From Hyphomicrobium_A sp044507625 (GTDB lineage: Bacteria; Pseudomonadota; Alphaproteobacteria; Rhizobiales; Hyphomicrobiaceae), in assembly GCA_044507625.1 (NCBI GenBank), contig JBIQJE010000001.1, positions 186,001 through 250,000 on the forward strand: 64,000 nucleotides of DNA, in the 5' to 3' direction. Positions 32,693 to 41,137 of this stretch are shown here, one piece after another (positions within the stretch are counted from its first letter, which is position 1; the number at the start of each line of letters is the position of its first letter). The notes beneath the pieces were generated by a model. The model was not told the DNA's origin, ran no database searches, and saw nothing but the letters and a program-made list of their open reading frames with translations. The position numbers were made by a program, and so were the translations under genes.

Positions 32693-33244
32693 ATGCACAC
32701 CCTCGATATGGGCTCCTCCAAGCACGTTAATACGCCCACGCGCTTGCCACTCTGCTGCGTCTGCACAATCCTCGTCGCGCTCGGTGTCATGCTTGCGGGC
32801 TGCGGCGAGGAGCCCGTGCAGGAAGCGACAACGCCGCCCGCTCCAGTGACGAGCGCGCCGCCCGCCTCCCATCAGCTCGATTGGTTGAGGCAGACCGATC
32901 CGGTCGCGCCGGAGCAATGGCTCGCAAGCCGGCAGGTGGGCCGCGACCTCGATCTCTATGATCCCGACGTCGGCACGATGCGCCAAACGCTCGAGGTCGC
33001 CGCGCTGCGCTTCCGCGATCATCCGCGAATGATTGCCAATCGCGCTGTGCAGCTGGAGGAAATGCTCAAGGAAAAGCATATCGACGAGCGTGCGCCGACG
33101 ATCATCGTGACCTTGAGCGAAGTGCCCGGAAACAAGCGCTATCTCGAGAGCTTCGCATCGCTCACGCAGCAGTACTACAATCTCCGCATGGACGGGCTCG
33201 ACCGGGAGCAGGCGATCGAAGCATTGAAAAAGCAGATCCCCTGA
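32693..33244 (+). CDS. putative lipoprotein, unknown function
   Basis: A 183-residue protein with a basic N-terminus, a hydrophobic stretch and the lipobox VMLAGCGEEPVQ, so it is probably anchored to a membrane by Cys. A Pro/Ala/Thr-rich linker follows, then a helical domain with QTDPVAPEQWLASRQVGRDL and LEVAALRFRDHPRMIANRAV. I do not recognise the family. It is divergent from mxaF and upstream of the MxaB-like regulator gene, so a link to methanol oxidation is likely from position alone. Confidence 0.7.
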   Translation: MHTLDMGSSKHVNTPTRLPLCCVCTILVALGVMLAGCGEEPVQEATTPPAPVTSAPPASHQLDWLRQTDPVAPEQWLASRQVGRDLDLYDPDVGTMRQTLEVAALRFRDHPRMIANRAVQLEEMLKEKHIDERAPTIIVTLSEVPGNKRYLESFASLTQQYYNLRMDGLDREQAIEALKKQIP

Positions 33245-33431
33245 TGGCCGGGGCCGCGTCGGGAGTGTCCCCGGGAGCGGTGGTTTCTTTTCCGTTGTAG
33301 GACCGGAGCGCCGCGCACATGGAATTGCTGCCTGGCACCGATAGTGTTGCCAACACTTCCCTTGCGCTCGGCCACCGGCACACAATAGGGATTAACTGTT
33401 ATACTGTTTCACCCATGAAAGACCGCATTAA

Positions 33432-34079
33432 ATGAAGGTTCTCGTCATAGACGACCACCCGATCGTCATTCAGGGCTGCCGGCGGCTGCTCGAGGACGCA
33501 GGTGTGGACGAGATCTACGTCGCGGCCACTCTTTCCGAAGGCTTCCGTCTTTATAGGCAAAAACAGCCCGACGTGATCATCGTCGATCTGTCGATGCAGT
33601 CGGGCGCGCTCGGCGGCCTTTCCTTCATTCGCCGTCTGCGCGTGCACGACGAGCGCACGCCGATCCTCGTGCTCAGCATGCATTCGGACCGCATGATCGT
33701 CAGCCGCGCGCTGGAGGTCGGCGCCAACGGATACGTGTTGAAGGACACCTCGCCCGACGAATTTTCAAAAGCGTTCCGCCGCGTGCGCGATGGCCAGCCC
33801 TATCTCAGCCACGACCTCGCTTCGCAGATTGCCTTCATGGAAGCGCGCGGTGACCGCAACCCGCTGAGCCGCATGACGCTGCGCGAATTGCAGACGCTGT
33901 CGCTGATCGCCGAGGGCAAGCCTTACATCTCCATCGCGGAGGAGCTGCACGTCAGCTACAAGACGGTCGTCAATACGTGCGCTCAATTGAAGGCAAAGCT
34001 CGGCGTGCGCACGTTGCCGGAGCTCATGCGCATCGCCATCCAGCACCTGCCCAACATGCCGGGCAAATCCACCCTATAG
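33432..34079 (+). CDS. mxaB: NarL/LuxR response regulator, MxaB-like
   Basis: A 215-residue response regulator. The receiver domain (1-120) has Asp7-Asp8, the phosphoacceptor Asp52 (IIVDLSMQSG) and Lys in GYVLKDTSPDEF. The C-terminal LuxR helix-turn-helix reads MTLRELQTLSLIAEGKPYISIAEELHVSYKTVVNTC, here quoted in part only. MxaB of Methylobacterium is a regulator of this class required for mxaF transcription. The name is based on position in the mxa locus and domain type, and is therefore tentative. No cognate kinase is adjacent; the one at 50788 has its own partner. The palindromes before mxaF are candidate targets. Confidence 0.72.
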   Translation: MKVLVIDDHPIVIQGCRRLLEDAGVDEIYVAATLSEGFRLYRQKQPDVIIVDLSMQSGALGGLSFIRRLRVHDERTPILVLSMHSDRMIVSRALEVGANGYVLKDTSPDEFSKAFRRVRDGQPYLSHDLASQIAFMEARGDRNPLSRMTLRELQTLSLIAEGKPYISIAEELHVSYKTVVNTCAQLKAKLGVRTLPELMRIAIQHLPNMPGKSTL

Positions 34080-34151
34080 AAGCGTCGAGGTGGAGCCACC
34101 GCAGCCCGACCAGCGCGCTGACCCGGTGCGCGCGATGCGGCCTCGTCCCCT

Positions 34152-34170
34152 GCTCCGGTCTCGCCGGAGC
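34152..34170. terminator. hairpin between convergent mxaB-like and DUF3617 genes
   Basis: GCTCCGG-TCTCG-CCGGAGC is a 7-bp perfect stem in the convergent gap; it could terminate either transcript. No T-run is present. Confidence 0.45.
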
Positions 34171-34206
34171 AAAGGAGAGCACGGCCATTGTCAGTGAAAC
34201 GCCAGG

Positions 34207-34644
34207 CTACTTCTTCGTCTCGGGCGGACAATCCGGGCCGATGTATTCGCCATCGAGCGTCACGCCCAGGGAGGGATAGCCTTCCGGCGGATCGAACGTC
34301 ATCCGCATGATGCCGTGGTAGCGCTTGTTGAAGTCGCCATTGAAGGCCGTGCTCATCGTCTGCTTGCCGTGGGGCTTCTGGCACACCACCGTGACGATGG
34401 TTTCGCTTCCCGCAGATGTGATTTCCGGCTCGCCGCAGTCGCCGCTGTCTTCCGGAACGGCGATGTTGTCGTCGGGACCAACGCACGTGTCGATCGTCGT
34501 CTTGCCGAGGCTCGCAGCCACGGTGGTGATCCGCCAATGGCCCGGCTTACGCTTGGGCATTTCGGCGCCCGCGGCCAGCGCAAGGCTGGCAAGTGGCAGC
34601 GCAAGTGCAACGGCTGCTAGGCAAATTCTTGTTGTTACGCGCAT
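34207..34644 (-). CDS. DUF3617 secreted protein
   Basis: A 145-residue exported protein. The signal peptide (ICLAAVALALPLASLALAAGA) is followed by MPKRKPGHWRITTVA and a cysteine-containing core (DTCVGPDDNIAVPEDSGDC, TIVTVVCQKPHGK), which fits the DUF3617 pattern of 'PGLWE' start and paired cysteines. Function is unknown for the family. ATG 34644 has GGAGG at a good distance; ATG 34650 is too close to it. It is convergent with the response regulator gene. Confidence 0.75.
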   Translation of the reverse strand: MRVTTRICLAAVALALPLASLALAAGAEMPKRKPGHWRITTVAASLGKTTIDTCVGPDDNIAVPEDSGDCGEPEITSAGSETIVTVVCQKPHGKQTMSTAFNGDFNKRYHGIMRMTFDPPEGYPSLGVTLDGEYIGPDCPPETKK

Positions 34645-34958
34645 TCGCATCTCCTCCCGTGAAGAGCTGCGAACCTAGCCAAAACACCGCGCAAAAGGGC
34701 CTCAGCCAAACGCCTAAACCGACGTGAAATTGTTCCCGGCCGCCGGTTACTTTTATCCCGGCACGCCGTCCGACGATCCCGAAGCGCGCCCCAACTCGGC
34801 AGTTACCGTGCCCTTGGAGGCACGGACGGGTACACAGCATCCCAGCTAAATTGCCACTACAGGCAAAATCAGTAGTCGCAACCGGCAAACTATGCCTACA
34901 ATTCCCGGCATCGACAGGATTATTTGGCAATTGCGTCTGCTAATCCATGGAGGTGACG
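34645..34958. other. 314-base divergent intergenic gap
   Basis: Lies between the DUF3617 gene and the hypothetical gene at 34959 and must contain both promoters. Apart from a slightly AT-richer patch around 34855-34940 I see no repeat, RNA or reading frame that can be supported. Confidence 0.4.
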
Positions 34959-35411
34959 GTGCCGAACCACCTTGCTTCTGCCGGCTGCGTCCGCACCGGC
35001 GTCCACGCCCGCGGCCGCGCGCTGCGCATAATAGGAATGGTCTTCGCCCTCGCGGGTACCGGATTTATCGCCAGCGCCTTGACTACCCATGCCGACGATC
35101 AGCCGTACCCCGAGCGCGTTCGCGGCTTCTTCTGCAACGCCAAGCAGGATTCCCTCGATTTCCTCCGCGCCCAGGCCGAAGGGGAGAACGAAGAGATCGC
35201 CGCCAATACGGTGAACAAGAGCATCGGCAAGTTCTCGTGCGCCTACTACCTGCCCGCTGATGCGATCTATACCGGCGAGCACACGGTCATCCAGGACGGC
35301 ATCGTCTACAAGCTGCACAGCTTTATGTTCCTGCCCGAAAAGGTGGAGCGCTGGAGCGGAACGGCTTTCGGCTCGCTGCAACAGCCGACGAATGCAAAGC
35401 ACGACGTTTAG
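34959..35411 (+). CDS. membrane-anchored hypothetical protein
   Basis: A ~150-residue protein with an N-terminal signal-anchor (IIGMVFALAGTGFIASALTT) and a periplasmic region with two cysteines (GFFCNAKQDSLDFLR and KFSCAYYLPADAIYTG). GTG 34959 is preferred because GGAGG lies at 34949-34953; ATG 34947 would overlap that ribosome site. I do not recognise the family. It stands alone between the methanol locus and the ebo cluster, on the opposite strand to eboB. Confidence 0.6.
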   Translation: MPNHLASAGCVRTGVHARGRALRIIGMVFALAGTGFIASALTTHADDQPYPERVRGFFCNAKQDSLDFLRAQAEGENEEIAANTVNKSIGKFSCAYYLPADAIYTGEHTVIQDGIVYKLHSFMFLPEKVERWSGTAFGSLQQPTNAKHDV

Positions 35412-35595
35412 GAAGGGAGTGTAGGCCGCCTCAGAAGCGGCTTGCCCTTCAGGGTCGACGGGGTTGTGCTCGCATTCACGATCCCGCGAGCTGTCCACGC
35501 GTGCCAGCACACGTCAACGGGCAGGCGCGCCGGCACCGGCACGGACCTCACCTCATCGTAACATTGCTCGAAACCTACATTAGCGACGCCGGCAA

Positions 35596-36483
35596 TCAGC
35601 TCGCTTCCACGCGCGGCGTTTGCCCTCCGCGCAGGATCGTGTTGCCGTCGTAACGCGCGCTTTGATCGACCACCGCTTTCGCCCAATCTTCTTCGCGCAT
35701 CTGCCCGCTTTGTCCATAAGCGGCGAGCGCGTTGGCATAGGTGACCTTCCGCACGTCCTCGGCCGAGACGCCCTGCTCCGCCAGCAGTTCCGCCGTCTTG
35801 GGCACCGACAGCGGATCGGAAATCCCCCAGTCGCAGGCCGAATCGACGATGAGCTGGCCGGCCCCATATTGGCGGACGATCTCGAGCATGCGCGGCGCCG
35901 TCATTTTCGAATGCGGATAGATCGAGAACCCCGCCCAGAAGCCGCGTTCGGTCACCTCGCGCACCGTCTCCTCGTTGACGTGATCGATCACGACGCGATT
36001 GGGCGCAAGCTTGTGCTCGACGATGATGTCCATCGAGCGCGACGCGCCACGTTTCTTGTCACGGTGGGGCGTGTGGACCATCACTGGCAGATCCAGTTCG
36101 CGCGCCAGATCGAGCTGCAGCCGGAAATATTTCTCCTCCAGCGCCGTCTGCTCGTCGAAGCCGATCTCGCCGATGGCAACCACCCCCTCCTTGGTCGCAA
36201 ACTCCGGCAGGATCTCCATCACGTCTTCGGCCAGCGCCTCGTTGTTGGCCTCCTTCGAGTTGAGCCCGATGCAGCAGTAATGCTGCACGCCGAACTGGCT
36301 CGCGCGGAAGCGTTCGAAGCCGAGAATGTGCGAAAGGTAATCGCGGTAGCTCCCCACATTGGTGCGCGCCTGGCCGATCCAGAATGCGGGCTCGATGACA
36401 GCGACGATCCCCGCGGCCGCCATCGCCTCGTAATCGTCTGTGGTGCGCGAAATCATGTGCGCATGCGGGTCGATGTAAGCCAT
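35596..36483 (-). CDS. eboB: EboB, TatD-like metal-dependent hydrolase
   Basis: A 295-residue TIM-barrel hydrolase of the TatD/amidohydrolase superfamily. Metal-site motifs are YIDPHAHMISR at the start, GEIGFDEQTALEEKYF, MVHTPHRDKKRG, VIDHVNEETVREV and VDSACDWGISD. In ebo clusters this is the 'hydrolase' gene eboB; its substrate is not known. ATG 36483 follows GGAG; ATG 36495 is less well placed. It is the last gene of eboDECAB, 26 bases after eboA. Confidence 0.85.
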   Translation of the reverse strand: MAYIDPHAHMISRTTDDYEAMAAAGIVAVIEPAFWIGQARTNVGSYRDYLSHILGFERFRASQFGVQHYCCIGLNSKEANNEALAEDVMEILPEFATKEGVVAIGEIGFDEQTALEEKYFRLQLDLARELDLPVMVHTPHRDKKRGASRSMDIIVEHKLAPNRVVIDHVNEETVREVTERGFWAGFSIYPHSKMTAPRMLEIVRQYGAGQLIVDSACDWGISDPLSVPKTAELLAEQGVSAEDVRKVTYANALAAYGQSGQMREEDWAKAVVDQSARYDGNTILRGGQTPRVEAS

Positions 36484-36509
36484 CGGATGCTCCATTAACT
36501 TCGGGTGTG

Positions 36510-37406
36510 TCAGGCGAGAGTGTTCCAGCTCAGCGTACCCTTGCGGATCTCACGCCAGAGTTGGGGTGCCGATTCCAGGATGACCAGGGCCTCTGGGGTC
36601 GGGCATTCCGAAAGGGCGAGCGCGCCGGCACGCTGCTCCGCCTCGACCGGAGATTCAAACACTTTGATCAACTCGTCGAGATAGCTCTCGGCAAAGGGCC
36701 CAACGCAGCGCCACAGCTCCGGGCTCACCGTGCGCCCCGCAGCCCAGCGCTCGTGGGCGTAATCGACGAGCATCCGCGCAAGATCGGGATTGCGGCGTTC
36801 ATCCAGGCCCGCAATCGGCGCCAGCGTGCTGCCGATGAACAGCGTCTTCACCACCATCTGGTTCCACATCGCCTCGCTGAACTGCTCGGCGGGATAGGGG
36901 CTATGGTGCGCAACCGCTTCGAAGATCGGCTGCATCGCCGAGCGGACACCTTCGCTGGCGGTCGGCACGATCTCCGCGGGCGCCGGATAGAGCGGCAGGC
37001 CAAGCAGGAGCGCAATCTGCTCGCCGATCTCCCCGGACCGGAACAGCCGGTCGAGCCGCCCAGGAAAGCCGTTCACGTCAGCAGCCCCGCTCACGAGCAT
37101 CAGATAGATGCGCGCCGTTTGATCGAGGGTCCAGTCGCGGGCATCGAGCCCCGGACGCACATGCACAGCGTCTGCGACCTCGTCGCTCTCCAGCGCCAGC
37201 GGCGCCTTTCCGACGCGCCGCGGCGCAAGTCCGATGGCTGTCGCCAGAGCGCGCGCATCGGGCTCTTCCATGATCTTGCGCGCTTGCGCGTCGAGCCAGA
37301 TGCGCGGCTCATCGCCAAGCCGCCGAGCGAGCCAGCCGTGCAAAAGCTCCAGGCGCGGGGCGATGCCTGCTCCGGCTTCTGAAGTCGCCGCTCCACCGTG
37401 CTGCAT
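36510..37406 (-). CDS. eboA: EboA-domain protein
   Basis: A 298-residue soluble, mostly helical protein of the EboA family, with PRLELLHGWLARRLGDEPRIWLD at the start, an ARIYLMLVSGAAD segment, then SEAMWNQMVVKTLFIGSTLAPIAGLDERRNPDLARMLVDYAHERWAAGR, given here in part. EboA is a core member of the ebo system; biochemical function is unknown. ATG 37406 lies 4 bases after the eboC stop. Sequence before it belongs to the eboC end. Confidence 0.83.
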   Translation of the reverse strand: MQHGGAATSEAGAGIAPRLELLHGWLARRLGDEPRIWLDAQARKIMEEPDARALATAIGLAPRRVGKAPLALESDEVADAVHVRPGLDARDWTLDQTARIYLMLVSGAADVNGFPGRLDRLFRSGEIGEQIALLLGLPLYPAPAEIVPTASEGVRSAMQPIFEAVAHHSPYPAEQFSEAMWNQMVVKTLFIGSTLAPIAGLDERRNPDLARMLVDYAHERWAAGRTVSPELWRCVGPFAESYLDELIKVFESPVEAEQRAGALALSECPTPEALVILESAPQLWREIRKGTLSWNTLA

Positions 37407-37410
37407 GCCG

Positions 37411-38283
37411 TCAGGTTGCAGGCACATACCGCTGCAGAACGAGAGTGAGGGCGAAGCATACGAGGCACGCAAGGGGTGCATAGTGCACGTCCGTCGTTGT
37501 TGCGAAGAGAGCGTCGTTGAGGGAGATGGCCGCTATCAGAAGCGCGACGGCGCGCGAGATATCGCCGGCGCCCCGGCGGCGCAGCAGCGTTGTCACACGC
37601 GCTGCGCACACAGCGAGCATGGCGAGGATGATGAAGGCCAGCACCGAGACGGCTCCGTGCGCGAGAGCTACGACGGCCGGTGCCGCAAGCAGCGGCAGCG
37701 GCCACAGGCTGGCAACGCGGTCGATATTCTCGAGCCGCGCAGCGAACGTGAGTGCCGCGACATAGGCGAGGAGCGCCAGTGCCGGCAGCACGACCTCCGT
37801 CGAAAGCTCACGCGCAACGGCGAGCGCCGCGGCGACATAGACGAGCGCGCGACACAGGCCCATCACGAACGGCGCGACGGGGTTCGCCTTGTGATGCCAG
37901 TTGTAAACGAGGATGGCGGCGCCCAGCGCAAGGCCCGCGAGGCCGGCTTCCTGGCTCAGTGCCGCAAGTCCGACGATGCCGACGACGAGCAGCGAAGAAC
38001 CGACGACGAACACGACATCCGCAGTCACCTCGCCCGCCGGGATCGGCCGCTCGGGCCTCTCCTGCGCATCGATGTCGCGGTCGAACGCATCGTTGAGGAA
38101 CATTCCCGCCACGTACATCAGCGAAATCGCGGCGGCCGCCGTGATGATGGAAGCAACCGATCCCCCGCCCGCCAGTGCGCTGGCGGCAATAACGTTGCTC
38201 CACACCGTGGGCAGGTTGGAGACACGGCCAAGCCGAAGTGCCGTGCGCCAGCTGCTCACGCGCCGAGTTGCGAGCGAACCCAT
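37411..38283 (-). CDS. eboC: EboC, UbiA-like prenyltransferase
   Basis: A 290-residue inner-membrane protein with about eight to nine spans. The first UbiA motif NDAFDRDIDAQERPERPIP (NDxxDxxxD) is intact, so binding of Mg-diphosphate and a prenyl donor is plausible; a second aspartate-rich motif is degenerate. The N-terminus LRLGRVSNLPTVWSNV is typical of EboC. Its start overlaps the eboE end by 28 bases. In ebo clusters EboC is thought to help deliver a metabolite through the membrane. An IPP isomerase gene (idi) is in the same locus. Confidence 0.87.
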   Translation of the reverse strand: MGSLATRRVSSWRTALRLGRVSNLPTVWSNVIAASALAGGGSVASIITAAAAISLMYVAGMFLNDAFDRDIDAQERPERPIPAGEVTADVVFVVGSSLLVVGIVGLAALSQEAGLAGLALGAAILVYNWHHKANPVAPFVMGLCRALVYVAAALAVARELSTEVVLPALALLAYVAALTFAARLENIDRVASLWPLPLLAAPAVVALAHGAVSVLAFIILAMLAVCAARVTTLLRRRGAGDISRAVALLIAAISLNDALFATTTDVHYAPLACLVCFALTLVLQRYVPAT

Positions 38284-39455
38284 GTCAGCTCCCGGGCGAT
38301 GTCATCACCGATGTCGCCTTCTCTTATATCAGCGGGCAGGACGTCCCAGGTATAGGTTTCGACCTCGAGATGCGGCGCCATCGCGCGCGCACGGCAGGCC
38401 GCCAGCAATTCCGCGAGTTGCTGCTGCGTAGACTGCAACACGCCGTAGTCGGCGCGGAACAACGGCACATGGCAATGCACGCGCCATTCGCCGGACGCCC
38501 CGCCGCTGCGATGCGCCGCGATCGCATCGGGCAGATCGGTATAGCGCGCGAGACTGCCTTCGCCATCGGCAACGGTTTGATGCAGGTAGATGCCGTCGTC
38601 GAAGAATTGCAGCAGCTCGATGGCCCGGGCATCGACCGTCGGCACCCGCAGCGCCGAGCTGAGCTGGATCTTCGGCACGCGAATGCCCGCCGCATCGAGG
38701 CGCGCAACGCACTCCGTCGGATCCTCGAACTCCACCGCTGCGTGGCACACATCGAGGCAGACGCCGAGGTGACGGCGCATCACCGCTTCGGCTTGCGCCG
38801 GTGGAACATCGACAAGACGCGCAAAGACGTCGATGGAAGACCGCGCGAACAGCCGCCCGTTGAAGAACGAGATTGCCTCCTCGATCGTCTCGATGAAGCA
38901 GCAGGGCTCGGGCTCCAGCGCAAGAACGATGGATTTGCCGCTATCGCGTGAAAACGCGTGCAGATGTGCCGCATGACGGAGCAACATCTGCACCATGGCA
39001 TCGATGTCCGCGTCGGACTTGATGACGTCCTTGAATGCACCGGGGACCGTGCTGATGCTGCCTTCGACGCCCTCGGGGAGCAGCCCCGCCAGAATATCGG
39101 CCACGCGGTTCGTGAATTGCAGCCGGGCTTCGGTCCGCCAATCGGGCTCGTACACCTGTTCCTTCACGCGCGTAGCGTGGAAGGCCCCATAGGGGAATGC
39201 ATTGACCGTAAAGACGTAGAGGTCTGCTTCGCGCAGAAAGCGCTGCAGCTCCTGGTGTGCGAGCGGAGAAGCGAGCGCTTCGGCGGCCGCCGCCGAAAGG
39301 CGCAAACCCACCCCCATCGGCGCGCCCGCACTCACACGGGCCTTGATCCCAGGCACATGCTTGCGCAGCGCAGCGAAGATCTCGGCCCAGCTCTCCCCTG
39401 CATGAATGTTGGTGCAGTAGGTGAGATGTGGCGATCCTGGCAGGGCGAGCTTCAT
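38256..39455 (-). CDS. eboE: EboE, xylose-isomerase-like TIM barrel protein
   Basis: A 399-residue protein of the sugar-phosphate isomerase/epimerase (AP endonuclease 2) superfamily, named metabolite traffic protein EboE. It starts MKLALPGSPHLTYCTNIHAGESW, a family hallmark, and has the metal-type residues VLALEPEPCCFIETIEEA (Glu), CLDVCHAAVEFEDP (Asp, His), VHCHVPLF and HLEVETYTWDVLP (Glu). ATG 39455 overlaps the eboD stop in TGATG. It probably isomerises a sugar- or cyclitol-like intermediate, by inference from fold. Confidence 0.88.
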   Translation of the reverse strand: MKLALPGSPHLTYCTNIHAGESWAEIFAALRKHVPGIKARVSAGAPMGVGLRLSAAAAEALASPLAHQELQRFLREADLYVFTVNAFPYGAFHATRVKEQVYEPDWRTEARLQFTNRVADILAGLLPEGVEGSISTVPGAFKDVIKSDADIDAMVQMLLRHAAHLHAFSRDSGKSIVLALEPEPCCFIETIEEAISFFNGRLFARSSIDVFARLVDVPPAQAEAVMRRHLGVCLDVCHAAVEFEDPTECVARLDAAGIRVPKIQLSSALRVPTVDARAIELLQFFDDGIYLHQTVADGEGSLARYTDLPDAIAAHRSGGASGEWRVHCHVPLFRADYGVLQSTQQQLAELLAACRARAMAPHLEVETYTWDVLPADIREGDIGDDIARELTWVRSQLGA

Positions 39456-40669
39456 CAGCTTCCATCCCGCGGACGCAGCCACTCGATTGCATCATCGAGC
39501 AGCCCGTGGTCCATCGCATGCACATCGACGCTTGTGCCGAGGCTCTTTAATAGCGTGATGGTCAGTTCGCCGCCGAGATGCTCGCGGAACTCCTCGAGCC
39601 CGGCGAGCACCAGACGCTGACCGTCGCTTTCCCGCCGCGCATCACATGCCGGATGCCAGAGATTGAACCCGAGCCTCTCCAGCAGCGCACGCACCCGCTC
39701 ATCCCCACCGGGAGGCATCAATCCCGCCAGCACCGAGTAACGCGTGTCGATGGCAATACCGATCGCGACCGCCTCTCCGTGCCGTAGCTCGTAATTCGAC
39801 AGTGCTTCCAGCTTGTGCGCGGACCAATGGCCGAAGTCGAGCGGCCGTCCGCTGCCGCGCTCGAACGGATCGCCACCGGTCGAAATCTGGCGCATGTGCA
39901 GCAGCGCACAGTGACGGATCAGACGATCGAGCGGCTCGGAGGCAAAGAGCGCCAGCGCTTCCGCCTTCTCTTCGAGCCAGTCGAAAAACGCCCCATCCCG
40001 GATCAAAGCGACCTTGACGGCCTCGGCCATGCCCGCGCGCTTGTCGCGTCCCGGCAGCACGTCGATGAAGGCCGAATCGTTGATCACCGCGACCGGCGGC
40101 ACGAACGTGCCCAGCATGTTTTTAAAGCCGAACGCGTTGACGCCGTTCTTCACGCCGACTCCGGAATCGTTCTGCGCGAGTACGGTCGTGGGAATACGGA
40201 TATGGCGGATGCCGCGATGGGTGGTCGCGGCCACGTACCCCACGAGATCGAGAAACGCCCCGCCGCCGACGGCGACCACGTATGCATGGCGGTCCATGCC
40301 GTACGACACGAGCTTGTGCTGCAGGCGCTCGACGATCTGCGGATCGTTCTTGCAGCGCTCGCCCCCCTCGATAACCTCGACGGGTCCTGCGAGCTCCATT
40401 GTGTCGCCCTGCGAGGTCACATAGGCTGCAATCCGCCGGAGCAAATCCGGCATTTCACGAATGGGACCTTCGTCGATTAAAAAAACCACCCGCCGGCGCC
40501 GGCCATTGGCGGATTGCCCCATGGCCTCGGAAAAAATGTGGTTAGCATCTGAGAAAACATCGCGCGTGAAATAGACGGGAAATTCATATGGCACTGAAAA
40601 ACGCTGAATAAACGTACGTCCGTCTGCGCATTCCACTTTCGAAAGTGCGTCTCTCACCGAACTAGCCAC
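39455..40669 (-). CDS. eboD: EboD, 3-dehydroquinate-synthase-like enzyme
   Basis: A 404-residue sugar-phosphate cyclase relative. It has the NAD-binding VVAVGGGAFLDLVGYVAATTHRG, RIPTTVLAQNDSGVGVKNGVN, and the metal site region DFGHWSAHKLEALSNYELRHGEAVAIG (quoted in part). Such enzymes make cyclitols or dehydroquinate from phosphorylated sugars; ebo members differ from AroB and their product is unknown. GTG 40669 is taken as start because AGGAAG precedes it; the longer ATG frame (40804) crosses non-coding-looking sequence. It is the first gene of the minus-strand ebo operon. Confidence 0.87.
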   Translation of the reverse strand: MASSVRDALSKVECADGRTFIQRFSVPYEFPVYFTRDVFSDANHIFSEAMGQSANGRRRRVVFLIDEGPIREMPDLLRRIAAYVTSQGDTMELAGPVEVIEGGERCKNDPQIVERLQHKLVSYGMDRHAYVVAVGGGAFLDLVGYVAATTHRGIRHIRIPTTVLAQNDSGVGVKNGVNAFGFKNMLGTFVPPVAVINDSAFIDVLPGRDKRAGMAEAVKVALIRDGAFFDWLEEKAEALALFASEPLDRLIRHCALLHMRQISTGGDPFERGSGRPLDFGHWSAHKLEALSNYELRHGEAVAIGIAIDTRYSVLAGLMPPGGDERVRALLERLGFNLWHPACDARRESDGQRLVLAGLEEFREHLGGELTITLLKSLGTSVDVHAMDHGLLDDAIEWLRPRDGS

Positions 40670-41137
40670 GTGCGCCGCTTCCTTTTTTGCCCTGCCGTCG
40701 CAGAGATATTCTTGCCCGAACGATTTCCCAAACCTGCTGTCACATCTTCCCTCCCGACCGCGAAGACATGCCCTGTGGACGGTCTGCGTGGGGGGTGACG
40801 TCACCCGATCATGCGCGGATCAGGGGAGGCAAGCAACGGTTTTGCTAGGAATTTCAGGCGCGCCGCCGGCAAACCGCCCGCCAAGGGAAAAAGTGGAAAA
40901 TTTGACCGGGAAGATAGGGTAAAAATCCATGCCTCATTAGGCAAAATGGGACGGATCTTAAGCAATTCAGCCCTACATCCATTGCCGGGCCGATTTTCAT
41001 TCATTAGCGTCCAAAGGGCGCACCTAAGCTGGTCTGCATCAGAGCATGCTGCTGCAAATGCGCAACGCGTAAAAACGTCGCCGGGGCGACGGAAATCACC
41101 GGCCGCCACACGACAATTGAGAATGGGAGAACGCTCT
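40670..41137. promoter_or_regulatory. divergent promoter region of eboD and the sugar dehydrogenase
   Basis: This 468-base gap drives both halves of the ebo locus. It contains the perfect 14-bp palindrome GGGTGACGTCACCC at 40793-40806, about 125 bases before the eboD start, and an AT-richer stretch at 40900-41000 (for example GGAAAATTTGACC, TAAAAATCC) that may hold the dehydrogenase promoter. No coding sequence is supported in it. Confidence 0.55.
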
